Shown: positions 44,155 to 53,422, numbered from the stretch's first letter. The stretch is 64,000 nucleotides of DNA from Opitutia bacterium (GCA_947474365.1 CANJIU010000023.1:43010-107009), one strand, 5' to 3'. Notes: generated by a model from the sequence alone, not told the origin. Numbers and translations are program-made.

Positions 44155-45683
44155 GGCGTGCCTCCTTTCAGCACGGCGTGCATCAGTGGTGATTGCAGCG
44201 CCGGGGTAATCCAGCTCAGGAGAATGTCGGGCTTGAGACCCACGTAGACGGTGGCGGCGATCAAGAGCAGGGCACCGGCCCGTTCGGGCCAGGTGATGGG
44301 CGCGTAGGGTTCAGCGTGACCGGAGGCGTGACCATGCGAGGCGGCTGGCGGCGTCGCGCCGGATTCAGTCGAGCCGAAGAACGAGACTTGAATCACCCGG
44401 AGCGTGAAGGCGGCGGCGACCAAAATGCCGCCGGCGGCAAACGTCGCGGCGAGGGGGGAATATTTCCAGGTGCCGATGAGGATGGTGAGTTCGGCGGGGA
44501 AGCCACTGAAGCCCGGCATGCCCATCGAAGCGAGGCCCGCGAGCACGAAGGTGAGGGCGGCAAACGGCATCAGACGATGGAGCGGCAGGGCGCGGAGGTC
44601 GGAGAGTTTGCGCGTGTGCGTCCGTTCGTAGACCATGCGGCCGACGACGGCGAAGAGCAGGCCGGCGATCACACCGTGGGAGAACATCTGCAGGACCGCG
44701 CCACTGACCGCCTGGGAATTGGCCGCGGCGAGGCCGAGGATGACAAAGCCCATGTGGCTGACGCTGGAGTAGCCGATGACGAACTTGAAATCCTCCTGCA
44801 CGAGCGCCACGAAGCCCGCGTAGAGAATGCCGGCAACCGCGAGGCAGGTGATGGTGGATTGCCAGAATTCGAAACCGACCGGGAAGAGCGGCATCGCGAC
44901 GCGCAGGCAACCGTAGGCGCCGAGCTTCATCACGACGCCCGCGAGCAGCATGGAAGCGGCGGTGGGTGCGGCGACGTGGCCCGTGGGCGCCCACGTGTGG
45001 AAGGGGAACATGCCGGCCAGGACGGCGAAACCCAGAAACACGAGGCCGAACATGCCCAGTTGCTGGGCGTGCGAGAAATGAGTGGCGGCGGCGGCAAGGT
45101 CACCGAGGGCGAAACTTTTTCCGCCACCGGCGGCGTAGGCCCACAGCAGACCGGCGAGGACGAGCGCGCTGCCGGCAAAGGAATAGAGCACGAGCTTCAT
45201 CGCGCCGTATTCGCGGTTCGTCGAACCCCAGTTCGCGATCAGGAAATACTTCGGCACGATCGCGATCTCGTAGAACACGAAGAGCACGAACGCGTCGGCG
45301 CTGAGAAACACGCCGTAGACGCCGCCGATCAGTGCGAGATAGAGCGCGAAGAATTCACCGGCGCGCTCCTCGATGTTCCAGGAGAAAAGCACCCCGGCGG
45401 TCGCCGCGAGTCCCGTCAGCACGAGCAGGGTCAGACTGATGCCGTCGGCGGCGAGATGGTAGTTGATGCCGAGGTTGAGTTCGGGGATCCACGGCACCTT
45501 GACGATGTCCTGAAGCCCCTGGCTCGGCACGAAATGGGCGGCCGCATAGAGCGAGGCGCCAAATCCGGCCAGGGCCGTGACGAGTGCGACGATGCGGGCG
45601 TTGGCGGCAGAACGGGCTCCCGCTGCCAGCGCCACCACGGCTCCGGCGAACGAAAGGTAGATGGTCCACGGCAGGGCGTTCAT
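44151..45683 (-). CDS. nuoM: NADH-quinone oxidoreductase subunit M, second copy
   Basis: This 510 aa product is a full NuoM homologue. Its start at 45683 overlaps the stop of the other nuoM by four bases; the longer frame to 45911 reads into that gene and is wrong. Channel residues are retained: FYEIAIVPKYF (TM5 Glu), PFHTWAPTGH, and VVMKLGAYG (TM8 Lys). It differs clearly from its neighbour, so it is an old duplicate, not a recent copy. A His-rich loop (ASHGHASGHAEPYAP, ~455-470) is peculiar to it. The second NuoM in one operon suggests a complex I with an extra antiporter-like subunit. Confidence 0.92.
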   Translation of the reverse strand: MNALPWTIYLSFAGAVVALAAGARSAANARIVALVTALAGFGASLYAAAHFVPSQGLQDIVKVPWIPELNLGINYHLAADGISLTLLVLTGLAATAGVLFSWNIEERAGEFFALYLALIGGVYGVFLSADAFVLFVFYEIAIVPKYFLIANWGSTNREYGAMKLVLYSFAGSALVLAGLLWAYAAGGGKSFALGDLAAAATHFSHAQQLGMFGLVFLGFAVLAGMFPFHTWAPTGHVAAPTAASMLLAGVVMKLGAYGCLRVAMPLFPVGFEFWQSTITCLAVAGILYAGFVALVQEDFKFVIGYSSVSHMGFVILGLAAANSQAVSGAVLQMFSHGVIAGLLFAVVGRMVYERTHTRKLSDLRALPLHRLMPFAALTFVLAGLASMGMPGFSGFPAELTILIGTWKYSPLAATFAAGGILVAAAFTLRVIQVSFFGSTESGATPPAASHGHASGHAEPYAPITWPERAGALLLIAATVYVGLKPDILLSWITPALQSPLMHAVLKGGTP

Positions 45684-47218
45684 GGCAGCACGAGATGTCC
45701 GGCCCAGGCCGTGACCAGCGGGTTGATCAATTGGGTGAGCAGCTGCGGCGCCACGCCGAGCACGAACATCAGCACAATCAGCGGGGCCAGGGTGGCGATT
45801 TCCATGGTCGACAGGTCCTTCAGCCCGACGGCACCACCGGCGGACGGGCCGTGAAACACCCGCTGCCAGAAGGTGAGCAGAAACAACGCGGTGGCGAGCA
45901 GGCCCAGACACGCGATGGTGGCGGCGAGGGCGTTGAGGCCGAAAACGCCGCGGAAAATCAGAAATTCCCCGACGAAGCCGTTGAGTCCGGGCAGTCCGAG
46001 CGACGAGAACATCGCAATGCCGCAGAGCCCGGCAAAGACCGGTGCCGCAGTGCGGACGCCGCCAAAATCTCCCAAACCGCGCCGACCGCCCGAGCGGGCT
46101 TCAAGAATGCCGACGCAGTAGAAAAGCGCCGCAGCGGACAGGCCGTGGTTAAACATCTGGAGAATCGTTCCGCTCAGCGCCGCCGTCGCCGCTTCACTGG
46201 AAACTCCCGGGCGTCCGGTCGCATAGGAAACGGCGAACAACGCGAGCAGGCAGTAGCTCAGGTGGTTCACCGAGGAATAGGCGATCATGCGCTTCAGATC
46301 CGTCTGGCGCATGGCGGCCCACGCTCCGAGCACGACACCGCCGAGCGCCAGAGCGAGCAGGCAGGGGGCGGCCGCGTGAAGTTGGCCCGGGAAGAGCGGC
46401 CAGAGGATGCGGAGGAAACCGTAGACGCCCATCTTGGACATCACGCCGGTGAGGAACATCGACGTGCCCGTGGGAGCTTCGGAGTAGGCCGGCGGCAGCC
46501 AGGTGTGGAAGGGCCAGAGCGGGACCTTGACGGCGAGACCGAGGAAGACCCCGACGAACACCGCGTACGGCCAGCCGCCACCGCTGGCGGCAAGTTGTCG
46601 GGCGAGGGTGCCGTCGGCTGCCTCCTGCGCGAGGGAGATGAAATCCAGCTTGCCGGTGGCGGAAAAGATCGCGGCGAAACCGAGCAGCATGAAGGCGCTG
46701 CCACCGATGGTGTAGACCACGAACTGATACGCGGCTCGCGCCGCTCCGGGGCCGCCCCAGAGTTTGATCAGGAAAAAGGCCGGCACGAGACTGAGTTCCC
46801 AGAACACGAACCAGTGGAAAAAATCGAGTGCGAGGAACACGCCCAGTGCGGCGCCCTGCAGGGCGAGAAACAGCGCGCCGAACAGGCGCGGTGAACGTTC
46901 ATCCCGCCAGGATGCCACCAAGGCCACCGGAGTGATGATGCCGGTGAGGAGCACGAGCACGAGGCTCAGGCCGTCGAGTCCGAGGTGGTAGTGGACGTTG
47001 AGCGCCGTGATCCAAGGATAGTGTTCGACGAATTGCGGCGTGGTGCGCGACGGATCGAACCCGGAGAGGATTCCCAGCGAGATCGCGAGCGTCGACAGGC
47101 TGAAGATGAGGGCGAGGCTGCGGCTGGTGCTGCCGGAGGCGCCGCGCAAAAAGGCCAGCAGCGCCGCCCCGAGCCAGGGAGTAAAGACGATCGCGGAGAG
47201 CAGGATCGGTTGGTTCAT
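45680..47218 (-). CDS. nuoM: NADH-quinone oxidoreductase subunit M, first copy
   Basis: The 512 aa protein is a NuoM-type proton-pumping subunit with ~14 membrane segments. FWELSLVPAFFLI carries the TM5 Glu, PLWPFHTWLPPAYSEAP the conserved TM7-8 loop, and GVMSKMGVYG the TM8 Lys. It overlaps nuoL upstream (47215-47218) and the second nuoM downstream (45680-45683), each by four bases, implying translational coupling. Both NuoM copies keep the pump residues, so neither looks degenerate. Confidence 0.93.
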   Translation of the reverse strand: MNQPILLSAIVFTPWLGAALLAFLRGASGSTSRSLALIFSLSTLAISLGILSGFDPSRTTPQFVEHYPWITALNVHYHLGLDGLSLVLVLLTGIITPVALVASWRDERSPRLFGALFLALQGAALGVFLALDFFHWFVFWELSLVPAFFLIKLWGGPGAARAAYQFVVYTIGGSAFMLLGFAAIFSATGKLDFISLAQEAADGTLARQLAASGGGWPYAVFVGVFLGLAVKVPLWPFHTWLPPAYSEAPTGTSMFLTGVMSKMGVYGFLRILWPLFPGQLHAAAPCLLALALGGVVLGAWAAMRQTDLKRMIAYSSVNHLSYCLLALFAVSYATGRPGVSSEAATAALSGTILQMFNHGLSAAALFYCVGILEARSGGRRGLGDFGGVRTAAPVFAGLCGIAMFSSLGLPGLNGFVGEFLIFRGVFGLNALAATIACLGLLATALFLLTFWQRVFHGPSAGGAVGLKDLSTMEIATLAPLIVLMFVLGVAPQLLTQLINPLVTAWAGHLVLP

Positions 47219-49227
47219 TGGGCGCCTCCCAGCAGGACGGCAAGCGTCAGCAAAACGAAGCCAACGGCAACGAGACGCAGGTAACCGTGCGTTTCTCCAG
47301 TCTGGCCTCGCGAATAGAGCTTGCCGCTTTCCCGGACATTTTCGCTCGCCGCGTCGAAGCCGCCGTTGAGCACGTCCTCGTCGACCTCGCGGTTGACGAG
47401 CCCCGCGAACTCACCGAGCCGAGATAGGAACCGCACGGTTCCGTCCCAGACGTATCGGTCCAGCGCGTCGGCAAATGTCGCGAGCGCCTCGTTCAACCGG
47501 CCGAAGGTGGCGGCGTAGAGTTCATCGAATCCGAGGCGAGCGGCGAGGGCGGCGATGACGCGCGGCGCGGCCAGGGCGAGCGGGTCGGCGGCGGAAACCT
47601 TGGTGCGGGGCTTGCGACCATACAGCGCCCAGCCGGTGCCGATGCCGAGCGCGACCAGCACGATTGAGAGCATCATCAAGCCGTAACCTCCCGGCTCGGC
47701 ATGAGCCTTGGGATCGAGGGTGTGCTGCAGCCACGGCGAGGGCCAGGCGAGCAGGCTCAGCGCAACAGCGCAGATCGCGAGAATCACGAGCGGTGTGGTC
47801 ATCGCGCGCGGACTTTCGTGTGCGAGACCGGCGGCGTGGGTGCGCGGGGCACCGAAAAACGCCTCGGCCACCAGCCGCGTCATGTAGAAGGCAGTGAGCA
47901 CGACGGCGGTCAGGCCGGCGTAAAGCGGAAGATGGGAAACATCCCACGCGTGGGCGGCGTGGAGAATCGCCTCCTTGCTCCAGAAGCCGGAGAAGACAAA
48001 CGGGACGCCGGCGAGCGCCATCATGCCGATGGCGAAGGTCGCAAACGTCACCCGCATCGGGCCGCGCAGGCCGCCCAGCGCGCGGATGTCCTGTTCGTGG
48101 TGCGCGGCGTGGATGACCGAGCCGGCGCCGAGGAAGAGCAGTGCCTTGAAAAAGGCGTGGGTGAGCAGATGGAAAATCGCCGCGACCCACGAGCCGACGC
48201 CGAGGGCGAGCATCATGTAGCCGAGCTGGGAGACGGTGGAAAACGCGAGGACGCGCTTGATGTCGTTCTGGGCGACGGCAATCACCGCCCCCATCAGTGC
48301 GGTGATCGCGCCAATGAATGCCACCACCGTGAGCGCGTGCAGCGGCGCGCCGGCCAGCGCCTGATCGGCCATCATCAAGGGATAGACCCTGGCGATGAGG
48401 AACACGCCGGCGGCCACCATCGTCGCGGCGTGGATGAGCGCGGAGACGGGGGTCGGTCCCTCCATCGCGTCGGGCAGCCACACGTGCAACGGAAATTGGC
48501 CGGACTTGCCGACGGCACCGCAGAAGATCAGCAGGCCAATCGCGGTCGAAACGGCGAGTCCGCCGACGGTGGTTTGCGCGACGAGAGCGGAGAGGGCGTT
48601 GGCCTCGATGACACCTTTGCCGCCGTCGAAGAACAGAAGCGAGCCGGTCGAGTCGTAGAGCCAGAGCATCCCGAGCAGCAGGCCAAGGTCGCCGATGCGG
48701 GTCGTGATAAAGGCTTTCTTGGCGGCCGCGGCGGCCTCCGGCTTGTGAAACCAGAAACCGATGAGAAGATAGGAGGCGAGGCCGACCAGTTCCCAGCAGA
48801 TGAAGAGGAGCAGGAGGCTGTTCGCGACAAGCAGTCCGAGCATCGCGGCGGCAAACAGGCTCAGAAAGCAGAAGAACCGCGTGAAATTCCGGTCCTCGTG
48901 CATGTAGCCGGTGCTGAAGATGAAAATCAGCAGGCCGACAAAGGTCACCATCACGCACATCAGGGCGGTGAGGGGATCGAGGAGCCAGCCGAGCCGCACG
49001 CCGGCCTCGCCGAGATCGAACCACTGGAAGTTATGGACCAGGTGCGCAGAAGGATCGCGCAAGGCGGTGACGAGCGCGGCACACGAGACCAGAAACGAGA
49101 GTGCCATCGCCACGATGGCGGCGCCGGAGGCCAACGCGCGGCCAGGACGCGGAGTAAGTGCGCCGATTCCCGCGGCGAGAAGCGGCAGGGCCGGGATGAG
49201 CCAGAGGAACTGGACGGAAAGACTCAT
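47215..49227 (-). CDS. nuoL: NADH-quinone oxidoreductase subunit L, with long lateral-helix region
   Basis: At 670 aa this is longer than the ~610-residue E. coli protein. The distal antiporter-like core has GYMHEDRNFTRFF, ICWELVGLASYLLIGFW (TM5 Glu), GAVGKSGQFPLHVWLPDAM and GPTPVSALIHAATMVAAG. The C-terminal lateral-helix region, from FDELYAATF to the final membrane segment (GYLRLVAVG), spans about 85 residues by my count against roughly 60 in typical NuoL sequences I recall. The extra stretch is around NREVDEDVLNGGFDAASEN. A longer lateral helix is what a complex holding two NuoM subunits would need. A 91-bp gap, with a repeat-like hairpin, separates it from nuoK. Confidence 0.93.
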   Translation of the reverse strand: MSLSVQFLWLIPALPLLAAGIGALTPRPGRALASGAAIVAMALSFLVSCAALVTALRDPSAHLVHNFQWFDLGEAGVRLGWLLDPLTALMCVMVTFVGLLIFIFSTGYMHEDRNFTRFFCFLSLFAAAMLGLLVANSLLLLFICWELVGLASYLLIGFWFHKPEAAAAAKKAFITTRIGDLGLLLGMLWLYDSTGSLLFFDGGKGVIEANALSALVAQTTVGGLAVSTAIGLLIFCGAVGKSGQFPLHVWLPDAMEGPTPVSALIHAATMVAAGVFLIARVYPLMMADQALAGAPLHALTVVAFIGAITALMGAVIAVAQNDIKRVLAFSTVSQLGYMMLALGVGSWVAAIFHLLTHAFFKALLFLGAGSVIHAAHHEQDIRALGGLRGPMRVTFATFAIGMMALAGVPFVFSGFWSKEAILHAAHAWDVSHLPLYAGLTAVVLTAFYMTRLVAEAFFGAPRTHAAGLAHESPRAMTTPLVILAICAVALSLLAWPSPWLQHTLDPKAHAEPGGYGLMMLSIVLVALGIGTGWALYGRKPRTKVSAADPLALAAPRVIAALAARLGFDELYAATFGRLNEALATFADALDRYVWDGTVRFLSRLGEFAGLVNREVDEDVLNGGFDAASENVRESGKLYSRGQTGETHGYLRLVAVGFVLLTLAVLLGGAQ

Positions 49228-49318
49228 GAAGTGGCGAGGAGCGCGGGCGTCTCGCCCGCATGAGGCGAATGCGGGCCAGCGGGCTGCGTTCCCAGGATGG
49301 ATCGTGTCGACGTGGGCG
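49228..49318. repeat. Repeat-like spacer with hairpin between nuoK and nuoL
   Basis: This is one of the few gaps in an otherwise overlapping operon. It contains a perfect 7-bp stem with 3-nt loop (GCGGGCG TCT CGCCCGC, 49243-49259). The minus-strand translation reads HAGETPALLAT, a string I recall from extragenic repeats common in Verrucomicrobia. It probably entered the operon after the gene order was fixed; it could attenuate or stabilise the mRNA. Confidence 0.5.
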
Positions 49319-49636
49319 TCATCCTTTGAGGCGGGTGGCGTCCTGCAGCCGGATGCTCTTTTGATGACGATAAATCGCGATGACGAGGGCGAGCCCGACG
49401 GCGGCCTCCGCCGCCGCCACCGCGATGGAAAAGATGACGAACAGGATGCCGGTGCCGGCAGCCGGGTTCGGGCTGTAGCGCCAGAACGCGACGAAATTGA
49501 TGTTCGCGGCGTTGAGCATCAGTTCCACGCCGAGGAGCACGAGGATCGAGTTGCTGCGGGAAAGGGCACCCATGAGCCCGACGCAAAACAGCGCGCTCGA
49601 AAACAGGAGGCAGAGTTGGAGCGGCGAGACACTCAT
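49319..49636 (-). CDS. nuoK: NADH-quinone oxidoreductase subunit K
   Basis: The 105 aa protein has three membrane segments. It matches NuoK: GVELMLNAANINFVAF with the conserved membrane Glu, and VAAAEAAVGLALVIAIYR with the second conserved Glu, both part of the proton path next to NuoN. The start overlaps the nuoJ stop by four bases (49633-49636). NuoK links the NuoJ/A/H heel to the antiporter-like arm. Confidence 0.94.
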   Translation of the reverse strand: MSVSPLQLCLLFSSALFCVGLMGALSRSNSILVLLGVELMLNAANINFVAFWRYSPNPAAGTGILFVIFSIAVAAAEAAVGLALVIAIYRHQKSIRLQDATRLKG

Positions 49637-50151
49637 GGGCCATCCTCCTTGGTTCCCGACCGATCGGTCGCGGCGATGACGACGGCCCCGAGGAGCGACA
49701 CGGTGAGGATCACCCCGACGATCAGCAGCGCGGCGGCGTGGGTGCCCATCAGTTCGAGGCCGAGCGCGCGGACCGTCACCGGGAGCGGCGGCTTGGAGGA
49801 AACCGAGAGAGGGGTGCTGAGCACGGCGCCGAAAAGCACGCCGAGCACCGCGCCACCGGCGAGGAGCGCGGACACGGTGCGGGAGTAGGACTCGGGAGCG
49901 ACGGCGAGGTCCGCCCGCGACTGCCGCGTCAGCAGGACGGCAAAGAGGACGACCATCGACACGGCGCCGACGTAGACGAGCACCTGCGCGAACGCGACAA
50001 ACTCGGCGCCCGCCCAGAGATAGAAGGCCGCAATGCCGGCCCAGCTTGCGACCAGGAGGAGCGCGCTGTGGATCAGATTGCGCAGCGTCATGGCAACCGC
50101 GGCGGTCGCCAGAGTGCCAAGGGCGATGAGGATGAGCGCGGCGGTGTTCAT
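49633..50151 (-). CDS. nuoJ: NADH-quinone oxidoreductase subunit J
   Basis: The start at 50151 (MNTAALILIALG) gives a 172 aa product, the usual size; the frame is open to 50799 but that part runs inside nuoH. The characteristic region ALLLVASWAGIAAFYLWAGAEFVAFAQVLVYVGAVSMVVLFAVLL contains the TM3 segment with its YVGA motif and the FVAFAQ stretch. The ATG shares one base with the nuoH stop (TGATG). Confidence 0.93.
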   Translation of the reverse strand: MNTAALILIALGTLATAAVAMTLRNLIHSALLLVASWAGIAAFYLWAGAEFVAFAQVLVYVGAVSMVVLFAVLLTRQSRADLAVAPESYSRTVSALLAGGAVLGVLFGAVLSTPLSVSSKPPLPVTVRALGLELMGTHAAALLIVGVILTVSLLGAVVIAATDRSGTKEDGP

Positions 50152-51416
50152 CAGGCGTAGCGATAGGTCCGCGGGGCGACGCCGGCGCTGAGTTTGCGAC
50201 CCATCAAGACGAAGGGGCCGACGACGAAGGCCAGCGCGACCGCCCAGCGCACGAGTTGGAGCGGCCCGGACCAAGTGTGCGTGAGCGACCAGAAGGCGGC
50301 GACACCGAGGTTGATCAGCGCGAGCGGCACGAGGAATTTCCAGGCGAAACGCGTGAGTTGATCCATGCGGAGGCGCGGGAACGTTGCCCGGATCCAGATG
50401 AAGCCCAGCAGCAGCGTAATCAGCTTCAGGCCAAACCAGGCGTAGGACGGGATGAATTCGAGGAACGGCAGCGGCGCATGCCAGCCACCGAGGAACAGCG
50501 TGATCGCCATGCCGCTCAGGGCGATCATGCCGAAGTACTCCGCCATGAAGAACAGTGCGTATTTGAAACCGCTGTACTCCGTCAGATGGCCGGCGATGAG
50601 TTCGCTTTCGGCCTCCGGAAGGTCGAACGGGGAGCGGTTCGATTCGGCGAGGGCCGCGACCATGAAAATCATGAAACCGGCGAAGCCCCACGGGGTGAAG
50701 ACATGCCAGTGTGGGATGAAGTTGAATTTCCATCCGGCCTGGGCGGCGACGATCTCGGTGGTGGAAAGCGAACCGGCGATGAGCACGACCGGAACCCACG
50801 CGAGAAGCAGCGGAAGTTCGTAGCTGATGAGCTGCGCGAGGGCGCGCATCGCGGCGAGCAGCGAGTACTTGTTGTGGCTGGCCCAGCCCGCCATGAAGAC
50901 GGCGAGTTCGGTCGCGGCGCCGGCGGCGAAGAAGTAGAGCACGCCGGCGTCGAGCTCGACGGGGACGAGATTCCGGCCAAAGGGGATGACGGCAAACGTG
51001 AGGACGGAGAACGCGAGCAACAGCACTGGGGCGAGAAAGTGGAGCACCTTGTCGGCGTCGCGCGGCACGATATCTTCCTTCGTCAGCGACTTCACGCCGT
51101 CGGCGAACGGCTGCGCGAGACCGAAGAAACGGATCTTGGTGAGAGGAATCGGCGTGCGATTCGGGCCGGGCCGATTTTGCACGCGGCCGAGGATCTTCCG
51201 TTCGGCCAGCGTGAGGAACGCGAACAGCGTGCCGAAAACGCCGAGAATCACCGCGATCGCGACGACGCTGTTGACGAGCCAGCGCAAGGGATCGGGCAGG
51301 AAGCCGGTCACGAGATCGCGCAGGGTGATCGGGAAGCGCTCCAAGAAGGCGCCGTCACGGCTGGATACCGCGGCAAAAAAGTGAACGCTGAAAGCAGAAA
51401 GTCCGTAAGCGCTCAT
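50151..51416 (-). CDS. nuoH: NADH-quinone oxidoreductase subunit H
   Basis: The 421 aa membrane protein forms the quinone chamber. Conserved pieces include LAERKILGRVQNRPGPNR, QPFADGVKSLTKED, ASHNKYSLLAAMRALAQLISYE and ESNRSPFDLPEAESELIAGHLTEYSG. The start at 51416 is set by a four-base overlap with the nuoI stop. The first ~25 residues (MSAYGLSAFSVHFF...) are not family-like, and their DNA (TTTCTGCTTTCAGC) resembles a dispersed non-coding repeat, so the N-terminus may be a recent extension. Confidence 0.93.
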   Translation of the reverse strand: MSAYGLSAFSVHFFAAVSSRDGAFLERFPITLRDLVTGFLPDPLRWLVNSVVAIAVILGVFGTLFAFLTLAERKILGRVQNRPGPNRTPIPLTKIRFFGLAQPFADGVKSLTKEDIVPRDADKVLHFLAPVLLLAFSVLTFAVIPFGRNLVPVELDAGVLYFFAAGAATELAVFMAGWASHNKYSLLAAMRALAQLISYELPLLLAWVPVVLIAGSLSTTEIVAAQAGWKFNFIPHWHVFTPWGFAGFMIFMVAALAESNRSPFDLPEAESELIAGHLTEYSGFKYALFFMAEYFGMIALSGMAITLFLGGWHAPLPFLEFIPSYAWFGLKLITLLLGFIWIRATFPRLRMDQLTRFAWKFLVPLALINLGVAAFWSLTHTWSGPLQLVRWAVALAFVVGPFVLMGRKLSAGVAPRTYRYA

Positions 51417-52099
51417 GCGGACGGCGGTGGCTTGGGGGCTTCCGCGCTGGGCGCGGCGGGCGGTTTCGGGGCATCGGGGGCCGTGGCGGCGGGCCGGGGG
51501 GCGGGTGCGGCGGCTGGCTTGGCGGCAGCAGCGCTGGCCTTGGCGGCGGCGGCCGCTTTCGCCTTTTCGTCGGCGGCCTTGCGCTCGGCGGCGAGACGGG
51601 CGTCGACTTCGGCGGCTTCGGTCGGGTGAATCGTGTGGTAGTAGTCGTTCGGCTTGGCCAACGTCTCGCGGTTCAGGATCAGCGCACTGAAACGGTCGGT
51701 CGTCGCAATTTCGAACACCTGGTCCATCTTGATCGCATCAAAGGGGCAGACCTCGACGCAAATCTGGCAGCTCATGCAGACCGACGTGTCGATGTCGAAG
51801 ATGGCGGGATAGATCTGCGGCTTGCCCGTGGCGTCGGGTTTCTTGTCCTTGCTCTTCTCGATGTAAATGCACTGCGGCGGGCATTCCTTCTCGCAGATCT
51901 GGCAGGCGACGCAGCGCAGCGTGCCCATCGGATCAGTCGCGTTTTCAGTGACGAGGAACGGGAAATTGCGATACGCCTCCGGCAGCTTGGTCTTGACCTC
52001 GGGATACTCGACCGTCGTGAAACGGTCGGGATCATAAAAGCTCCCCGCGAAGTTCTTCGCGGTGACGGCGAGGCCTTGAAGTAGTCCGGTGCCGAGCAT
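51413..52099 (-). CDS. nuoI: NADH-quinone oxidoreductase subunit I with Ala/Pro-rich tail
   Basis: The start at 52099 (MLGTGLLQGLAVTAKNF) gives 228 aa; a frame start at 52126 adds nine residues. Two 4Fe-4S motifs are intact: CVACQICEKECP (C63, C66, C69, C73) and CMSCQICVEVCP (C108, C111, C114, C118), the N6a and N6b clusters that pass electrons to NuoB. After ~165 there is a 60-residue low-complexity Ala/Pro/Lys tail that typical NuoI proteins lack; it may be a flexible linker or compensate for missing hydrophilic subunits. The gene follows nuoD directly (135-bp gap) with no nuoE, nuoF or nuoG between. Confidence 0.93.
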   Translation of the reverse strand: MLGTGLLQGLAVTAKNFAGSFYDPDRFTTVEYPEVKTKLPEAYRNFPFLVTENATDPMGTLRCVACQICEKECPPQCIYIEKSKDKKPDATGKPQIYPAIFDIDTSVCMSCQICVEVCPFDAIKMDQVFEIATTDRFSALILNRETLAKPNDYYHTIHPTEAAEVDARLAAERKAADEKAKAAAAAKASAAAAKPAAAPAPRPAATAPDAPKPPAAPSAEAPKPPPSA

Positions 52100-52234
52100 G
52101 AGGTGGTTGCTGCGCAGACTCCGCAAAAACCTAGATCATTTTCCGACAGGCCGGAAAAGGAAACAAAGGTGATGGGGAGATCATTGGGTTGATTGGGTTG
52201 GTTTGAAAATGAAGGTCTCGCGTCAGGCGAAAAA

Positions 52235-53422
52235 CTAGCGGTCGACCTCGCCGAGCACGATGTCGACGGAGCCAAGGATGATCACCGCGTCCGCCACGGT
52301 CTGACCGAGGCACATGTCTTCGAGGATGGTGAGGTTGACGAACGAGGGGGCCCGCACGCGGTAGCGGTAGGGATTCGGGCTGCCGTCGCTGACGAGATAG
52401 AAACCGATTTCGCCTTTCGGGCCCTCGATCCGGCCGTAGGCTTCGCCAGCCTTTGGACGGAAGCCGCGGAGCTTGGCTTTCGGGTCCATGATCGGACCGG
52501 CCGGGAGGCCCGCGAATGCCTGTTGCAGAATCTTGATCGACTCGCGCATCTCCAAGACGCGGATCATGTAGCGGTCATAGACATCGCCATGGGCGCCGAG
52601 CGGGACTCGAAAATCGAAGCGCGGATATACGCCGTAGCCGTCGACCTTGCGGAGGTCATAATTCACCCCCGTAGCGCGGAGCATCGGGCCGGTGACGCCG
52701 GCGTTGACGGCGAGTTCCGGGGAAAGCACGCCGACGCCCTGGGTGCGCGCCATGATGATTTCGTTGCCGGTCAGCAGCGCCTCGAATTCGTCGAGGAAGG
52801 CGCCGTAGCCGTCGGTCAGTTTCTTCGCGGCGGCGATCCACTCGGGGGAAGCGTCGATCCGGCAGCCGCCGAAGCGCTGGTAGTTGCACATCATGCGCGA
52901 GCCGCTGAGCGACTCGAACAGGTCGAGGATTTTTTCGCGTTCGCGGAACGCATACATCAGCGGCGTGCCGGAGCAGCCGCAGTCCTGCATGAGGAAACCG
53001 GCGAGGCAGGTGTGGTTGAGCAAGCGCGTGAGTTCGGCGAGGATGACGCGCAGATACTCGGCGCGTTCCGCCACGGGCTGGCCGGCGAGTTTCTCGACCG
53101 CGATGGCATACGCCCAGTTGTTCGTCATCGAACACAGGTAGTCGAGCCGGTCGGTGTACGGCATCGACGCGAGGTAGCTGACGTTTTCGCCGAGCTTCTC
53201 GTGATTGCGGTGGAGGTAACCGAAGACGGGCTTGAGTTTGACGATTCGCTCGCCGTCGAGCGTGACGATCATGCGGAAGACGCCGTGGGTCGAGGGATGG
53301 TGCGGCCCCATCGAGACCTCGAGCAGGTCGCCGTGGAACTCGTCATGCACCTCGCGGACGTGGGAGCCGCCCAGAGGGGTTGAGAGTTGAGGGTTGAGAG
53401 TCGAGAGACCGGAGGTGCTCAT
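52235..53422 (-). CDS. nuoD: NADH-quinone oxidoreductase subunit D
   Basis: The 395 aa start at 53422 overlaps the nuoC stop by four bases (53419-53422). NuoD is the 49-kDa subunit that, with NuoB, holds the quinone site: [14 protein letters not shown] carries the catalytic His pair, followed by [12 protein letters not shown] and, at the C-terminus, DIVLGEVDR. Residues 4-16 ([13 protein letters not shown]) are encoded by a short imperfect direct repeat (GGTTGAGAGT type) that looks like inserted non-coding repeat DNA. An in-frame GTG at the Val before HDEF is an alternative start that would remove it. Confidence 0.93.
   Translation of the reverse strand: MSTSGLSTLNPQLSTPLGGSHVREVHDEFHGDLLEVSMGPHHPSTHGVFRMIVTLDGERIVKLKPVFGYLHRNHEKLGENVSYLASMPYTDRLDYLCSMTNNWAYAIAVEKLAGQPVAERAEYLRVILAELTRLLNHTCLAGFLMQDCGCSGTPLMYAFREREKILDLFESLSGSRMMCNYQRFGGCRIDASPEWIAAAKKLTDGYGAFLDEFEALLTGNEIIMARTQGVGVLSPELAVNAGVTGPMLRATGVNYDLRKVDGYGVYPRFDFRVPLGAHGDVYDRYMIRVLEMRESIKILQQAFAGLPAGPIMDPKAKLRGFRPKAGEAYGRIEGPKGEIGFYLVSDGSPNPYRYRVRAPSFVNLTILEDMCLGQTVADAVIILGSVDIVLGEVDR

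Noticed and set aside
45584..49263. Long plus-strand open frames (436 and 520 residues) across nuoL and nuoM
   Set aside because: They are antisense to well-supported complex I genes and have Glu/Arg/Gly-rich, domain-free translations.
50152..50799. Upstream extension of the nuoJ frame giving a 388-residue protein
   Set aside because: The added part is an out-of-frame reading of nuoH; normal NuoJ length begins at 50151.
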